Positions 1 through 6,992 of a stretch of DNA of 15,193 bases are shown here, piece by piece. The number at the start of each line of letters is the position of its first letter. The first letter of the stretch is position 1. The notes below the pieces were generated by a model, which was given only the letters and a program-made list of their open reading frames with translations, had not been told where the DNA came from and did no database searches. The position numbers and the translations under genes are program-made. Location: positions 1-15,193 of the forward strand of contig JAJZVS010000036.1 in the NCBI GenBank assembly GCA_021845555.1. Direction: 5' to 3'. Source of the DNA: Pseudomonadota bacterium (GTDB taxonomy: Bacteria > Pseudomonadota > Alphaproteobacteria > Acetobacterales > Acetobacteraceae).

Positions 1-24
1 CAGCGCCCCCCTGGCCTTGCTTAG
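1..24 (+). CDS. C-terminal tail of an upstream ORF (partial)
   Basis: The first reading frame is open from the window edge and reads QRPPGLA before a TAG stop at 22-24. It lies 3 nt before the ATG of the VWA gene and in the same frame. CoxE-type VWA genes are commonly preceded by a MoxR-type AAA+ ATPase gene, so this may be the end of one. Seven residues cannot show that, and the identity is inferred only from the usual gene order. Confidence 0.3.
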   Translation, partial: QRPPGLA

Positions 25-27
25 CCC

Positions 28-1389
28 ATGCACACCACCGAGCCCCTCCGCCGGTTCTTCGAGGTCGCGCGCGGTGCCGGCGTGCGGGTTTCGCCGGCGG
101 AGAGCATCGATGCCGTTCGGGCGTTGGAGGTTGTGGGCTATGCCGATCGGGAAGTGTTACGCGACACGCTGGGTCTGGTGCTGGCGAAGACGCCCGAGGA
201 GAAGGCGGCGCTCGCCGAGTGTTTCGATCTCTATTTCCGGCGCGACGATCTGGCGGTCGCGGACACCGATGCGTCCGCGGAACCGGGGGAACAGCCGACG
301 GAGGGTGCGGGCGGGGATGGCGTGGGCGGCGGCGCGCTCGGGCAGATGTTGCTGACCGGGGACGCGGCGGCCTTGGCGGCGGCGATGGAAGAAGCGGGCG
401 AAGCGGCGGGGTTACAGAACATCCGCTTTTTCACCCAGAAGAATCTCTACGCTCGGCGCGTTCTCGATCGCATGGGGCTGCGGGCGGTGGAGTCCGAGAT
501 CGCGGCGTTGAATGAAGCGCAGGAGGCCGAGGCGCTGGCCCGGGCCGGAAGGCTGGAGCGGGCGCTGGCCGGCTTGCGCGGCCAGGTGCGCGATTTCGTC
601 GAACGCAACCTGTTGCTGTTCGCGCGCGGGGAGACCGAGGAGTTCCGCGAGGAGCTGTTGCGTTCGGCGCGGCTGTCCAACCTCGAGCGGCGCGATTACG
701 ACCGGATGCGCGTGCTGGTGCGCGCGATCGCCAAGAAGCTCGCCGCGCGGTATGCGCGCCCACGCCGGCGGCGGTTGCGCGGGCAGTTGGATGCGCGGCG
801 GACGGTGCGGCGCAACATGGGCTGGGGCGGCATTCCCTTCGTCACCGTCTGGAAGCAGCGGCGGATCGAGAAGCCGCGCGTGATGGTGCTGTGCGACGTC
901 TCGGGCTCCGTCGCGGCGATGGCGCAGTTCCTGCTGATGTTCCTGTTCGCGCTGAACGAGGCGCTGGCGGACCTGCGGGCCTTCGCCTTCGCCGGCTCGC
1001 TGATCGAGGTGAGCGACATCCTGGAATCGGAACCGATCGAGGCGGCGATCGCCAAGATCCTCGGCATCATCGGTTTCGGCTCGTCCAACTACGGCAATTC
1101 GCTGGCGGATTTCGAGGACGGGTGGATGGCGCAGGTCGATCGCCGCACCACGGTGCTGATCCTGGGCGACGCGCGCGGCAACCGCACCGATCCGCGGGTG
1201 GACATCCTGCAGCGGATTTCGATGCAGGCGAAACGGGTGATCTGGCTGAACCCGGAATACCGCGCCGCCTGGGGCACCGGGGATTCGGACATGTTCCGCT
1301 ACGCCCCGTTCTGCCACATGCTGCGCCCGTGCAGCACGCTGCGGGATCTGGAGCGGGTGGTGACGGATTTGCTGGAGATGTCGCGCTAG
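28..1389 (+). CDS. VWA domain-containing CoxE-like protein
   Basis: A 453-aa protein of the VWA/CoxE family. The C-terminal half is a von Willebrand A domain (about residues 285-440) with an intact MIDAS motif DVSGS (D290, S292, S294), so metal-dependent protein binding is likely. The middle has the Arg-rich stretch and the GWGGIPF segment usual just before this VWA domain. The N-terminal 250 residues are mostly helical, with an acidic, Gly-rich linker near residues 80-110. Family members act with a MoxR AAA+ ATPase as a chaperone-like pair for assembling or metallating enzymes, such as CO dehydrogenase in the case of CoxE. No CO dehydrogenase genes are in view, so the client is unknown. The ATG at 28 has no clear ribosome site and follows the upstream stop closely, which fits translational coupling. 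Confidence 0.9.
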   Translation: MHTTEPLRRFFEVARGAGVRVSPAESIDAVRALEVVGYADREVLRDTLGLVLAKTPEEKAALAECFDLYFRRDDLAVADTDASAEPGEQPTEGAGGDGVGGGALGQMLLTGDAAALAAAMEEAGEAAGLQNIRFFTQKNLYARRVLDRMGLRAVESEIAALNEAQEAEALARAGRLERALAGLRGQVRDFVERNLLLFARGETEEFREELLRSARLSNLERRDYDRMRVLVRAIAKKLAARYARPRRRRLRGQLDARRTVRRNMGWGGIPFVTVWKQRRIEKPRVMVLCDVSGSVAAMAQFLLMFLFALNEALADLRAFAFAGSLIEVSDILESEPIEAAIAKILGIIGFGSSNYGNSLADFEDGWMAQVDRRTTVLILGDARGNRTDPRVDILQRISMQAKRVIWLNPEYRAAWGTGDSDMFRYAPFCHMLRPCSTLRDLERVVTDLLEMSR

Positions 1390-1543
1390 CCAGCAAGTCC
1401 TCGCGGTATCGCCAAGCGGCTGGCGCGACCCCGATTGATCCGTAACAATCCCGTGAGCCGCGTCGTATGTGACGCCGCCGCACCCGATCTCTGTTCTGCC
1501 GTGCACGGGCGGACCGGGCCGGCGGCAGAGCATCGGAGGCAGG

Positions 1544-2920
1544 ATGGAGGGTGACGCGGCCCATCGGAAGGCCCGCCGCTGGGGCGTTCGGCGGTATTTC
1601 GCCGCCCCGGGGAAGCGACACGGCATAGCGCGGCGGCGCGTGGTGTCGTGCGCGGGATTGCTGCTCGTGCTGGCACTGGGCGGCTGCGTCAGCCCACCGC
1701 CGGTGGACGCCGATATCGCCGCGGCCATGCGCCACGCCGACGCGCAGAACCGGATCGGCCTGTTGCGTGAGCAGGACGAGAGGATCTCTGGCCGGCCCTT
1801 CACCGCCGGCAACCGGGTCGAGCTTCTGCGCAACGGCCCGGCCACCTTCGCCGCCATGGAGCAGGCGATCGAGTCCGCCACCAGGCGGATCGACATGGAA
1901 AGCTATACCTTCGACAAGCAGGCGGGCACGCAGTTCGCGGACCTGCTGCTGGCCAAGCGCGCGCAAGGGGTCAAGGTCCATCTCATCTATGACGCCTGGG
2001 GCTCGATGGACACGCCGCCGGCGCTGTTCGCCAAGCTGCGCGCCGGCGGCATCCGTGTGGTCGAATTCAATCCGCTGCGGCCGAATTCGCGGGTGGGGGT
2101 CGATCTCAACCGCCGCGACCATCGCAAGCTGCTGGTGGTCGATGACGCGGTGGCGATCACCGGCGGGGTGAATATCAGCCGCGTGTATGAGAAGGGCCCC
2201 CCGCCGCCGGGCACCCCGGCCACGGCGAGTACCTTGCCCTGGCGCGATACCGACATTCGGATCAGCGGCCCGGTGGTGGCGCAGTTCGAGCGCCTGTTCC
2301 AGCAGACCTGGCACGAGCAGCACGGCCCGCCGATCAGTCCGCCGCCCCCCACCCCCGGCTTCATCCGCGGCCACGCGCAAGTGCTGGCGGTCGATGGCCT
2401 GCCCAGCAAGAACGAGCCGGCGATCTACCGCACGCTCCTGGTTGCGATCGCGCTGGCACATCGCTCGGTACATCTGACCACCGGCTTCTTCGCGCCGACG
2501 CCGGAGCTTCGCCATACGTTGGAAGCTGCCGCGCGGCGCGGCGTCGACGTGCGGATCATCGTCCCGGCGCACAGCACCAGCTCGATGGCGATCGCGGCCG
2601 GCCGCGCCGCCTATGGCGATCTGCTGGAGGCGGGCGTCCATATCCTGGAACGCCACGGCGTGGTGCTCCATGCCAAGACCGCGGTGATCGACGGGGATTA
2701 TTCGATCGTCGGTTCGTCGAATCTCGACTGGCGCAGCGTGGTGTTCAACAACGAGATCGACGCGGTGGTGATCGACCAGGATTTCGGAAAGCAGATGGAG
2801 GCCCTGTTCCGCGCCGATGCCGCCCGGTCGCGCGAGATCCATCTGCGCGCATGGGAAGCGCGCCCGCTCGGGGAACGGATCCAGGAATGGACCGCCCGGT
2901 TGATCGAACCGCTGCTGTGA
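1544..2920 (+). CDS. Phospholipase D / cardiolipin synthase-like lipoprotein
   Basis: A 458-aa protein with two phospholipase D HKD motifs: HRKLLVVD (H193, K195, D200) followed by GGVN, and HAKTAVID (H376, K378, D383) followed by GSSN. This is the arrangement of cardiolipin synthases and related phosphatidyltransferases. The N terminus has a basic stretch, a hydrophobic segment and a lipobox ending LGGC (Cys48), so it is predicted to be a lipid-anchored, exported protein. ClsA-type enzymes instead have two membrane helices. The start at 1544 follows GGAGG at 1535-1539. The frame is open back to 1469, but that start has no ribosome site. A GTG near 1640 would leave a very short signal peptide. 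A role in phospholipid head-group transfer at the membrane face is inferred; a phospholipase or nuclease activity is possible. Confidence 0.87.
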   Translation: MEGDAAHRKARRWGVRRYFAAPGKRHGIARRRVVSCAGLLLVLALGGCVSPPPVDADIAAAMRHADAQNRIGLLREQDERISGRPFTAGNRVELLRNGPATFAAMEQAIESATRRIDMESYTFDKQAGTQFADLLLAKRAQGVKVHLIYDAWGSMDTPPALFAKLRAGGIRVVEFNPLRPNSRVGVDLNRRDHRKLLVVDDAVAITGGVNISRVYEKGPPPPGTPATASTLPWRDTDIRISGPVVAQFERLFQQTWHEQHGPPISPPPPTPGFIRGHAQVLAVDGLPSKNEPAIYRTLLVAIALAHRSVHLTTGFFAPTPELRHTLEAAARRGVDVRIIVPAHSTSSMAIAAGRAAYGDLLEAGVHILERHGVVLHAKTAVIDGDYSIVGSSNLDWRSVVFNNEIDAVVIDQDFGKQMEALFRADAARSREIHLRAWEARPLGERIQEWTARLIEPLL

Positions 2921-2947
2921 CGGCGTTGTTTCGCGCCCGCTCCGCGC

Positions 2948-3802
2948 TTACCCGCCGAACGCCGCCGGCAGGGTAACGGGCCGCAGCCCGCGCGCGGCGA
3001 GTGCCGCGAGCAGCATCGGCAGCACCGCGAGCACCACCTTCTCCCCGTCCGGCCCCTCCGCCGCGGTGGCGTCGTGCAGCAGCAGCACGTCGCCTGCAGC
3101 CAGACGACGGGTCAGCCGCTGCAGCACGATGCGCGGGTCTGCGCACACCGTATCGCGCCCACGGGCGGTCCAGGCGATCGGGCGAAGCCCGGTGCCGGCC
3201 AGTGCGAGATCGAACCACGGGCCCCGCAGGCCGAGCGGGGCGCGGACGAAGCGCGGCGGGGTACCGGCGGTCTGGGTCAGCACCGTCTGCGCCTTTACCA
3301 GTTCCCGCCGCATGGCGGGCGCCGACCAGGCCGCGAACAGCGCGGGATGGCGATGCGAGTGGTTTTCCACCGAATGGCCGCGACGGACGATCTCGCGGAC
3401 CAGATCAGGGAAGCGCGCGGCACGCTTGCCGATGCAAAAGAAGCTCGCGCGCGCGCCGGCCGTGTCCAGCAGATCGAGCACGCGCGGCGTCACCGCCGGA
3501 TCCGGCCCGTCGTCGAAGGTCAACGCCACCTCACCCCGCGCCACCGCGGCGGCGGACAGGCGGATCAGGGTGCGGCCAGTCCATTGCGTGCGCGGGGCGA
3601 GGGCCAGCAGACCCAACGCCAGATGGTTCGCCGCCAGCGCGCCGAGCACGGCGGCCCATTCCCCCGGCCAGGCAAGCAGCGCCGGCATCGCGGCGGCGTG
3701 CAGCGCCAGGGAGGCCGCCTGCGCCGGCGGCGGGCGCCAGCGGTTGCGACCGGCCTGGACCTGCTGTCTGATCGCGTTCTGGGCTTCGAGGAACCGCGCC
3801 AT
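2948..3802 (-). CDS. Polysaccharide deacetylase family protein (NodB/CE4)
   Basis: A protein of about 284 aa with a NodB homology domain from roughly residue 90 on. It shows motif 1 TFDDGPDP (metal ligand D98), motif 2 HSHRH (H148 and H152 as the other metal ligands) and a C-terminal LLLHD motif. The usual RxPxG of motif 3 appears as RAPLG. Known family members remove N- or O-acetyl groups from polysaccharides such as peptidoglycan, chitin or exopolysaccharide. Two hydrophobic stretches before the catalytic domain suggest membrane anchoring. The start is uncertain: TTG at 3808 and ATG at 3802 are in frame, neither has a good ribosome site, and both overlap the start of the divergent GST-like gene. 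The gene converges on the phospholipase D gene with a 27-nt gap. Confidence 0.88.
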   Translation of the reverse strand: MARFLEAQNAIRQQVQAGRNRWRPPPAQAASLALHAAAMPALLAWPGEWAAVLGALAANHLALGLLALAPRTQWTGRTLIRLSAAAVARGEVALTFDDGPDPAVTPRVLDLLDTAGARASFFCIGKRAARFPDLVREIVRRGHSVENHSHRHPALFAAWSAPAMRRELVKAQTVLTQTAGTPPRFVRAPLGLRGPWFDLALAGTGLRPIAWTARGRDTVCADPRIVLQRLTRRLAAGDVLLLHDATAAEGPDGEKVVLAVLPMLLAALAARGLRPVTLPAAFGG

Positions 3803-4430
3803 GGCCAAGTTGAAAATCTACGGGGTGCCGATTTCACGCGCCATCCGCACCGTATGGACCGCGCTCGAACTCGGGATCGACTACGAGATCGTGCCGATCG
3901 GCTGGGATGACAATTCCATCTACAGCGATGCCTACCGCCGCATCAACCCGAACGCGCGGGTGCCGGCGATCGAGGACGACGGGTTCGTGCTGTGGGAGTC
4001 GCTGGCGATCACCCTCTATCTGGTGCGCAAGCACGGCGGCGATATCGCTGCACGGGACCTGCCCGAGGAAGCGCTGGCCTGGCAATGGACCCTGTGGGCC
4101 GCGACGCAGCTGGAGACCCCGCTGATCCGCTGGGCGATGCACGGGTTCATCCTGGAGGCTGGCGAGCGCGACGCCGAGGTGGCGGCGACCGCGATGGCGC
4201 AGGTGCGCCCCTTGCTGGCGGTGCTGGACGAGACGCTCGGCCAGCGCGAATTCCTGGCTGCCGATCGCTTCACGGTGGCGGATCTGAACGTCGGCGCGGT
4301 GCTGTTGCGCCCGCGTCACGGGCTCGACCTTGCGCCCTGGCCCAACCTGCGCCGCTGGGACCGGGCGGTGTTCGCGCGGCCGGCGGCGCAACGGGCCTGG
4401 GCGATCCGGGTGGCGGCGGCGGGCGGGTAG
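3801..4430 (+). CDS. Glutathione S-transferase family protein
   Basis: A 209-aa two-domain GST-like protein. The N-terminal thioredoxin fold begins KIYGVPISRAIRT, with Ser12 near the usual catalytic position. It has the cis-proline motif VPAI (Pro55) and the glutathione gamma-glutamyl contact ES (residues 66-67). The C-terminal helical domain contains FTVADLNVGAVL, the typical N-capping region. The length is normal. The ATG at 3801 follows GAGGAA at 3788-3793. The frame is open upstream, antisense to the deacetylase, but family alignment and the ribosome site favour this start. The GST subclass and substrate cannot be told from sequence. Confidence 0.88.
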   Translation: MAKLKIYGVPISRAIRTVWTALELGIDYEIVPIGWDDNSIYSDAYRRINPNARVPAIEDDGFVLWESLAITLYLVRKHGGDIAARDLPEEALAWQWTLWAATQLETPLIRWAMHGFILEAGERDAEVAATAMAQVRPLLAVLDETLGQREFLAADRFTVADLNVGAVLLRPRHGLDLAPWPNLRRWDRAVFARPAAQRAWAIRVAAAGG

Positions 4431-4435
4431 ACAAT

Positions 4436-4466
4436 GAAAAGGCTCCGGGGCGGACGCCCCGGAGCC
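4436..4466 (-). terminator. Rho-independent terminator for a minus-strand transcript
   Basis: A perfect 11-bp GC stem (arms 4441-4451 and 4456-4466, GGCTCCGGGGC and its complement) has a 4-nt loop. On the minus strand it is followed directly by TTTTC. It lies 41 nt past the stop of the 23-codon minus-strand ORF. On the plus strand it sits 10 nt after the GST-like gene but has no T tract there, so it best fits minus-strand termination and could weakly serve both. Confidence 0.72.
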
Positions 4467-4481
4467 CTCGCATTGACGTCA

Positions 4482-4498
4482 GTCCGGGGGTGCCGGAC
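4482..4498 (-). other. Small hairpin in the 3' UTR of the mini-gene
   Basis: Arms GTCCGG (4482-4487) and CCGGAC (4493-4498) can form a 6-bp stem with a 5-nt loop, between the stop codon of the small ORF and the terminator. An 8-bp palindrome TGACGTCA (4474-4481) lies next to it. Both fall inside the proposed short transcript and may be part of its RNA fold. Confidence 0.4.
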
Positions 4499-4506
4499 CG
4501 GCCTGG

Positions 4507-4578
4507 TTACGCGACCGCGCGCTCCGCGATGACGATCCAGGTCGCGGCGCCGGGCGCCGGCTGAGGGCAATGAGACAC
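4507..4578 (-). CDS. 23-aa small ORF with a near-perfect Shine-Dalgarno
   Basis: A GTG-initiated ORF of 23 codons plus TAA. The predicted peptide begins MSHCPQPAP and ends TWIVIAERAVA. It is not a family I recognise. Support comes from context: an 18-nt ribosome site complementary to the 16S rRNA 3' end lies 7 nt before the GTG, and a hairpin plus T tract lies 41 nt after the stop. So it looks like a self-contained gene of roughly 150-250 nt. It diverges from the HxlR-type regulator gene at 4733. No downstream gene lies on the same strand before the terminator, so a classical leader peptide or attenuator role is unlikely. A short secreted, membrane-associated or regulatory peptide, or a dual-function small RNA, are all possible. 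No clear minus-strand promoter was found between 4600 and 4732. Confidence 0.5.
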   Translation of the reverse strand: MSHCPQPAPGAATWIVIAERAVA

Positions 4579-4595
4579 TGGATCACCTCCTTTCT
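4579..4595 (-). promoter_or_regulatory. Extended (super) Shine-Dalgarno sequence
   Basis: The minus strand reads AGAAAGGAGGTGATCCA immediately before the GTG at 4578. This is complementary to essentially the whole single-stranded 3' end of 16S rRNA, far more than the usual 4-7 nt. GGAGG is 7 nt from the GTG, the ideal spacing, and decides the start codon. Confidence 0.65.
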
Positions 4596-4694
4596 GTTGT
4601 TGACGACGCCGCGAGGCTCGCGCCGTGGGGTGCCAAAGGCAAGAAAAATCGGCCAGGCAAGGCGTGCCGCCGAGTCGCGCCGGGATCAGTTCTG

Positions 4695-4725
4695 AGTTGC
4701 ATTATGCAAGTGTCCGCCCTATCTC
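4695..4725 (+). promoter_or_regulatory. Putative HxlR promoter with palindromic operator
   Basis: The sequence AGTTGCATTATGCAAGT (4695-4711) is an inverted repeat around T4703. The inner 6+1+6 bases, TTGCAT-T-ATGCAA, are perfect, and the flanks carry one mismatch. TTGCAT (4697-4702) can serve as a -35 box, with a 17-nt spacer to TATCTC (4720-4725) as a -10 box. Transcription would begin about where the ATG at 4733 lies. An operator over the -35 box suggests autorepression by the encoded regulator. The palindrome is seen directly; the promoter and its function are inferred. Confidence 0.5.
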
Positions 4726-4732
4726 CTTCGCC

Positions 4733-5245
4733 ATGCACCGCAAGAGCTTCGGCACCATGACCTGCCCGATCGCCCGCAGCCTTGAGCGTGTGGGCGAGTG
4801 GTGGTCCATCCTGATCCTGCGCGACGCCTTCTATGGCCTCACGCGCTTCGACGAGTTCCGCAAAAGCCTGGGCGTGGCGCCCAATATGCTGACCCGGCGG
4901 CTGAATGCGCTGGTCGAGGCCGGGATGCTGGAACGCCACCGCTACCAGGACCATCCGCCGCGCGACGAGTACCTGCTGACGGCGCGCGGGCGGGACTTCC
5001 ATCCGGTGCTGCTGGCGCTGCTCGCCTGGGGCAACCGGCACTTCGCGCCCGAGGGAGCGAGCGTGCAGATCGCCCGTGCGGACACCGGCACGCGGGTGGA
5101 CCCGGTCATGGTCGATCGCGCCACCGGCCGGGCGATCGAAGGACCCGGGTTCGCCCTGGTTCCTGGCCCGGCCGCGGACGAGCGGCTGCGCCGACGGCTG
5201 GCCGAACGCGGGAGCCGCCCGTTCGCGGAAACGCGCAAGGCCTGA
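4733..5245 (+). CDS. HxlR family winged-helix transcriptional regulator
   Basis: A 170-aa HxlR-type regulator. The N-terminal winged helix includes CPIARSLERVGEWWSILILR, the hallmark opening of the family, with a conserved Cys, then FDEFRKSLGVAPNMLTRRL as recognition helix and a wing around YQDHPPRDEY. It is about 50 residues longer than the minimal family size. The extension (about residues 115-170) resembles the tail of other long HxlR proteins and has no known ligand. The start at 4733 matches family length. The frame is open to 4625, but no ribosome site precedes either start, so translation from a leaderless mRNA is plausible. Family members bind near-palindromic sites as dimers, often responding to electrophiles or oxidants. 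Likely targets here are its own promoter and possibly the divergent mini-gene. Confidence 0.9.
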   Translation: MHRKSFGTMTCPIARSLERVGEWWSILILRDAFYGLTRFDEFRKSLGVAPNMLTRRLNALVEAGMLERHRYQDHPPRDEYLLTARGRDFHPVLLALLAWGNRHFAPEGASVQIARADTGTRVDPVMVDRATGRAIEGPGFALVPGPAADERLRRRLAERGSRPFAETRKA

Positions 5246-5304
5246 GCAGGCCGCCCCAGGGGGCCCGCCCGGGGGATCGCGGAGCGGACCGAGGAAGCGC
5301 GCGT

Positions 5305-6462
5305 TCAGCCCCGTGCCGGCCCCAGCGCGGCCGCGACGCCGAACTCCCCCGGCAGCCCCCCGCGCGGGAACAGCGTGGTAACGTGGCCCATCTTGCGCCC
5401 CGGGCTAGCCTCGGTCTTGCCGTACAGATGCGGAATCAGGCCCGGCGCGGCGAGCACCGCGGGCCAGCGCGCCAGCCCTTCGGGCCCTACCAGGTTCTGC
5501 ATCGCCGCGTCCGCGTGACGTGACGCCGGTGGCAGCGGCAGGCCGGCGATGGCGCGGATATGCAGCTCGAACTGGCTGGCGGGGCAGGCGTCGATGGTCC
5601 AATGGCCGGAATTATGCGGGCGCGGCGCGATCTCGTTGACGAGCACGCGGCCGTCGCGATCGACGAACATCTCCACCGCCAGCACGCCCACCAGATCGAG
5701 CGCGACGGCCACCTTGCGGGCGATGTCCTGCGCCGCGGCGGCGACGCTGTCGGGCACGCGGGCGGGGGCGAGCGTCAGGTCCAGGATACCGTCGCGGTGG
5801 CGATTCTCCACCGTATCGAACGCCACCACCGCGCCGTCCGCGCCGCGCGCGACGATCACGCTGACCTCGCAGGCGAAATCGACGAAGCCTTCCAGGATCA
5901 GCGGCTTCGGCGCCAGCGCGGCGAAGGCGGCGGCGAGGTCTTCGCTGCGGCGCGGGCGCGCCTGGCCCTTCCCGTCGTAGCCGTAGCGCGTGGTCTTCAG
6001 CACCGCCGGCAGGCCGATGCGCGCGGCGGCGGCGTGCAGCCCCTCCAGGCTGTCCACCGCCTCCCACGGCGCGGTGGCGATGCCGGCCTGGTTCAGGAAG
6101 CGCTTCTCCGCCACCCGGTCCTGGCTGATCCGCAGCACCGCGGGGGCCGGGCGCACCGGGCGCAGCGCGGCGAGCAGCTCGAGCCCGGCGGCGCTGACGT
6201 TCTCGAACTCGAAGCTGATGACATCGACCGCTGCGGCGAACGCGCGCAGGCTGGCGGGGTCGGCGTAGTCGCTGAGGGTGACGCCGGCGGCCACCTGGGC
6301 GGCGGGGCTGTCCGCCTCGCGCGTCAGGATGTGGCAGCGGTAGCCGAGGCGGGCGGCGGCGAGCGCCGACATCCGGCCGAGCTGGCCGCCGCCCACCAGG
6401 CCGATGGTGGCGTTGGGCGGCAGCGGAAATCCGGCACCGGCGGTGATGGCGCCGGCGGTCAT
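5305..6462 (-). CDS. purK: 5-(carboxyamino)imidazole ribonucleotide synthase
   Basis: A 385-aa full-length PurK, an ATP-grasp enzyme that makes N5-CAIR from AIR, bicarbonate and ATP in de novo purine synthesis. It has the N-terminal GGGQLGRM loop, the ATP-grasp core (RYGYDGKGQ, then LILEGFVDFACEVSVIVAR), VENRHRDGIL, the NEIAPRPHNSGHWTIDAC signature and the C-terminal LYGKTEASPGRKMGH segment. The ATG (6460-6462) overlaps the stop of purE in an ATGA arrangement, so the two are translationally coupled and the products act in sequence. It converges on the HxlR gene with a 59-nt GC-rich gap. Confidence 0.97.
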   Translation of the reverse strand: MTAGAITAGAGFPLPPNATIGLVGGGQLGRMSALAAARLGYRCHILTREADSPAAQVAAGVTLSDYADPASLRAFAAAVDVISFEFENVSAAGLELLAALRPVRPAPAVLRISQDRVAEKRFLNQAGIATAPWEAVDSLEGLHAAAARIGLPAVLKTTRYGYDGKGQARPRRSEDLAAAFAALAPKPLILEGFVDFACEVSVIVARGADGAVVAFDTVENRHRDGILDLTLAPARVPDSVAAAAQDIARKVAVALDLVGVLAVEMFVDRDGRVLVNEIAPRPHNSGHWTIDACPASQFELHIRAIAGLPLPPASRHADAAMQNLVGPEGLARWPAVLAAPGLIPHLYGKTEASPGRKMGHVTTLFPRGGLPGEFGVAAALGPARG

Positions 6463-6992
6463 GCCGGATCCTCGGGCAACTCGGGCACCGCGGCGGTCTG
6501 CGCGGCGCGGAATGCGTCCAGCCGCGCGGCCAGCGCCGGGTCTTCACCGGCCAGGATGGCGGCGGCCAGCAGCGCGGCGTTCACCGCCCCGGCGCGGCCG
6601 ATCGCCAAGGTCGCCACCGGGATGCCGGCGGGCATCTGCACGATCGACAGCAGGCTGTCCAACCCCTTGAGCACGTGCGATTCGACCGGCACGCCGAGCA
6701 CCGGCAGCGGGGTCCAGGAGGCGCACATGCCGGGCAGATGCGCCGCCCCGCCGGCCCCGGCGATGATCACCCGCAGCCCGCGCTCGCGCGCCGTCGCAGC
6801 GTAGGCGCGCAGCCGGTCCGGGGTGCGGTGGGCGGAGACCACACGGGTTTCATGTGCGATGCCCAGCTGGGCCAGGGTCGCCGCGGCATGGCCGAGGGTC
6901 GGCCAGTCCGACCGGCTGCCCATGATGATACCGACGCGCACCGGACCAGGGGCGGGTGGTTCGGCCGAGAGCTGGTCAACGGCGGGCGGCAT
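6459..6992 (-). CDS. purE: N5-carboxyaminoimidazole ribonucleotide mutase
   Basis: A 177-aa class I PurE, which converts N5-CAIR (from PurK) to CAIR. Visible signatures are GIIMGSRSDWPTL, VVSAHRTPDRL with the catalytic-site His, VIIAGAGGAAHLPGM and MPAGIPVATLAIG. Together these cover the nucleotide and substrate pocket of the octameric enzyme. The start at 6992 is chosen because its ATG overlaps the TGA of the upstream DUF465 gene by one base (TGATG). The frame is open to 7031, but that would overlap the upstream gene by 40 nt. The 3' end overlaps purK by 4 nt. Confidence 0.97.
   Translation of the reverse strand: MPPAVDQLSAEPPAPGPVRVGIIMGSRSDWPTLGHAAATLAQLGIAHETRVVSAHRTPDRLRAYAATARERGLRVIIAGAGGAAHLPGMCASWTPLPVLGVPVESHVLKGLDSLLSIVQMPAGIPVATLAIGRAGAVNAALLAAAILAGEDPALAARLDAFRAAQTAAVPELPEDPA

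Noticed and set aside
412..1896. Long open frame of 494 codons on the minus strand
   Set aside because: It is antisense to the VWA gene and has Arg/Pro/His-rich composition typical of GC-rich shadow frames, with no recognisable domain.
1067..2842. Long open frame of 591 codons on the minus strand
   Set aside because: It lies antisense to the VWA and phospholipase D genes, both of which have clear motifs. Its composition is low-complexity and it matches no family.
4474..4481. TGACGTCA palindrome as a stand-alone operator
   Set aside because: An 8-bp palindrome is expected by chance in a window this size, and its position inside the mini-gene 3' UTR does not suggest a promoter.
4578..4595. 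Plus strand matches the 3' end of 16S rRNA (CTGGATCACCTCCTTTCT)
   Set aside because: Only 18 nt match and the flanking bases do not resemble rRNA. The match is explained by a minus-strand Shine-Dalgarno with correct spacing to a GTG and a terminator downstream.
5560..6804. Plus-strand open frame of 414 codons across purK and purE
   Set aside because: Antisense shadow of two well-supported purine genes; no ribosome site or domain.
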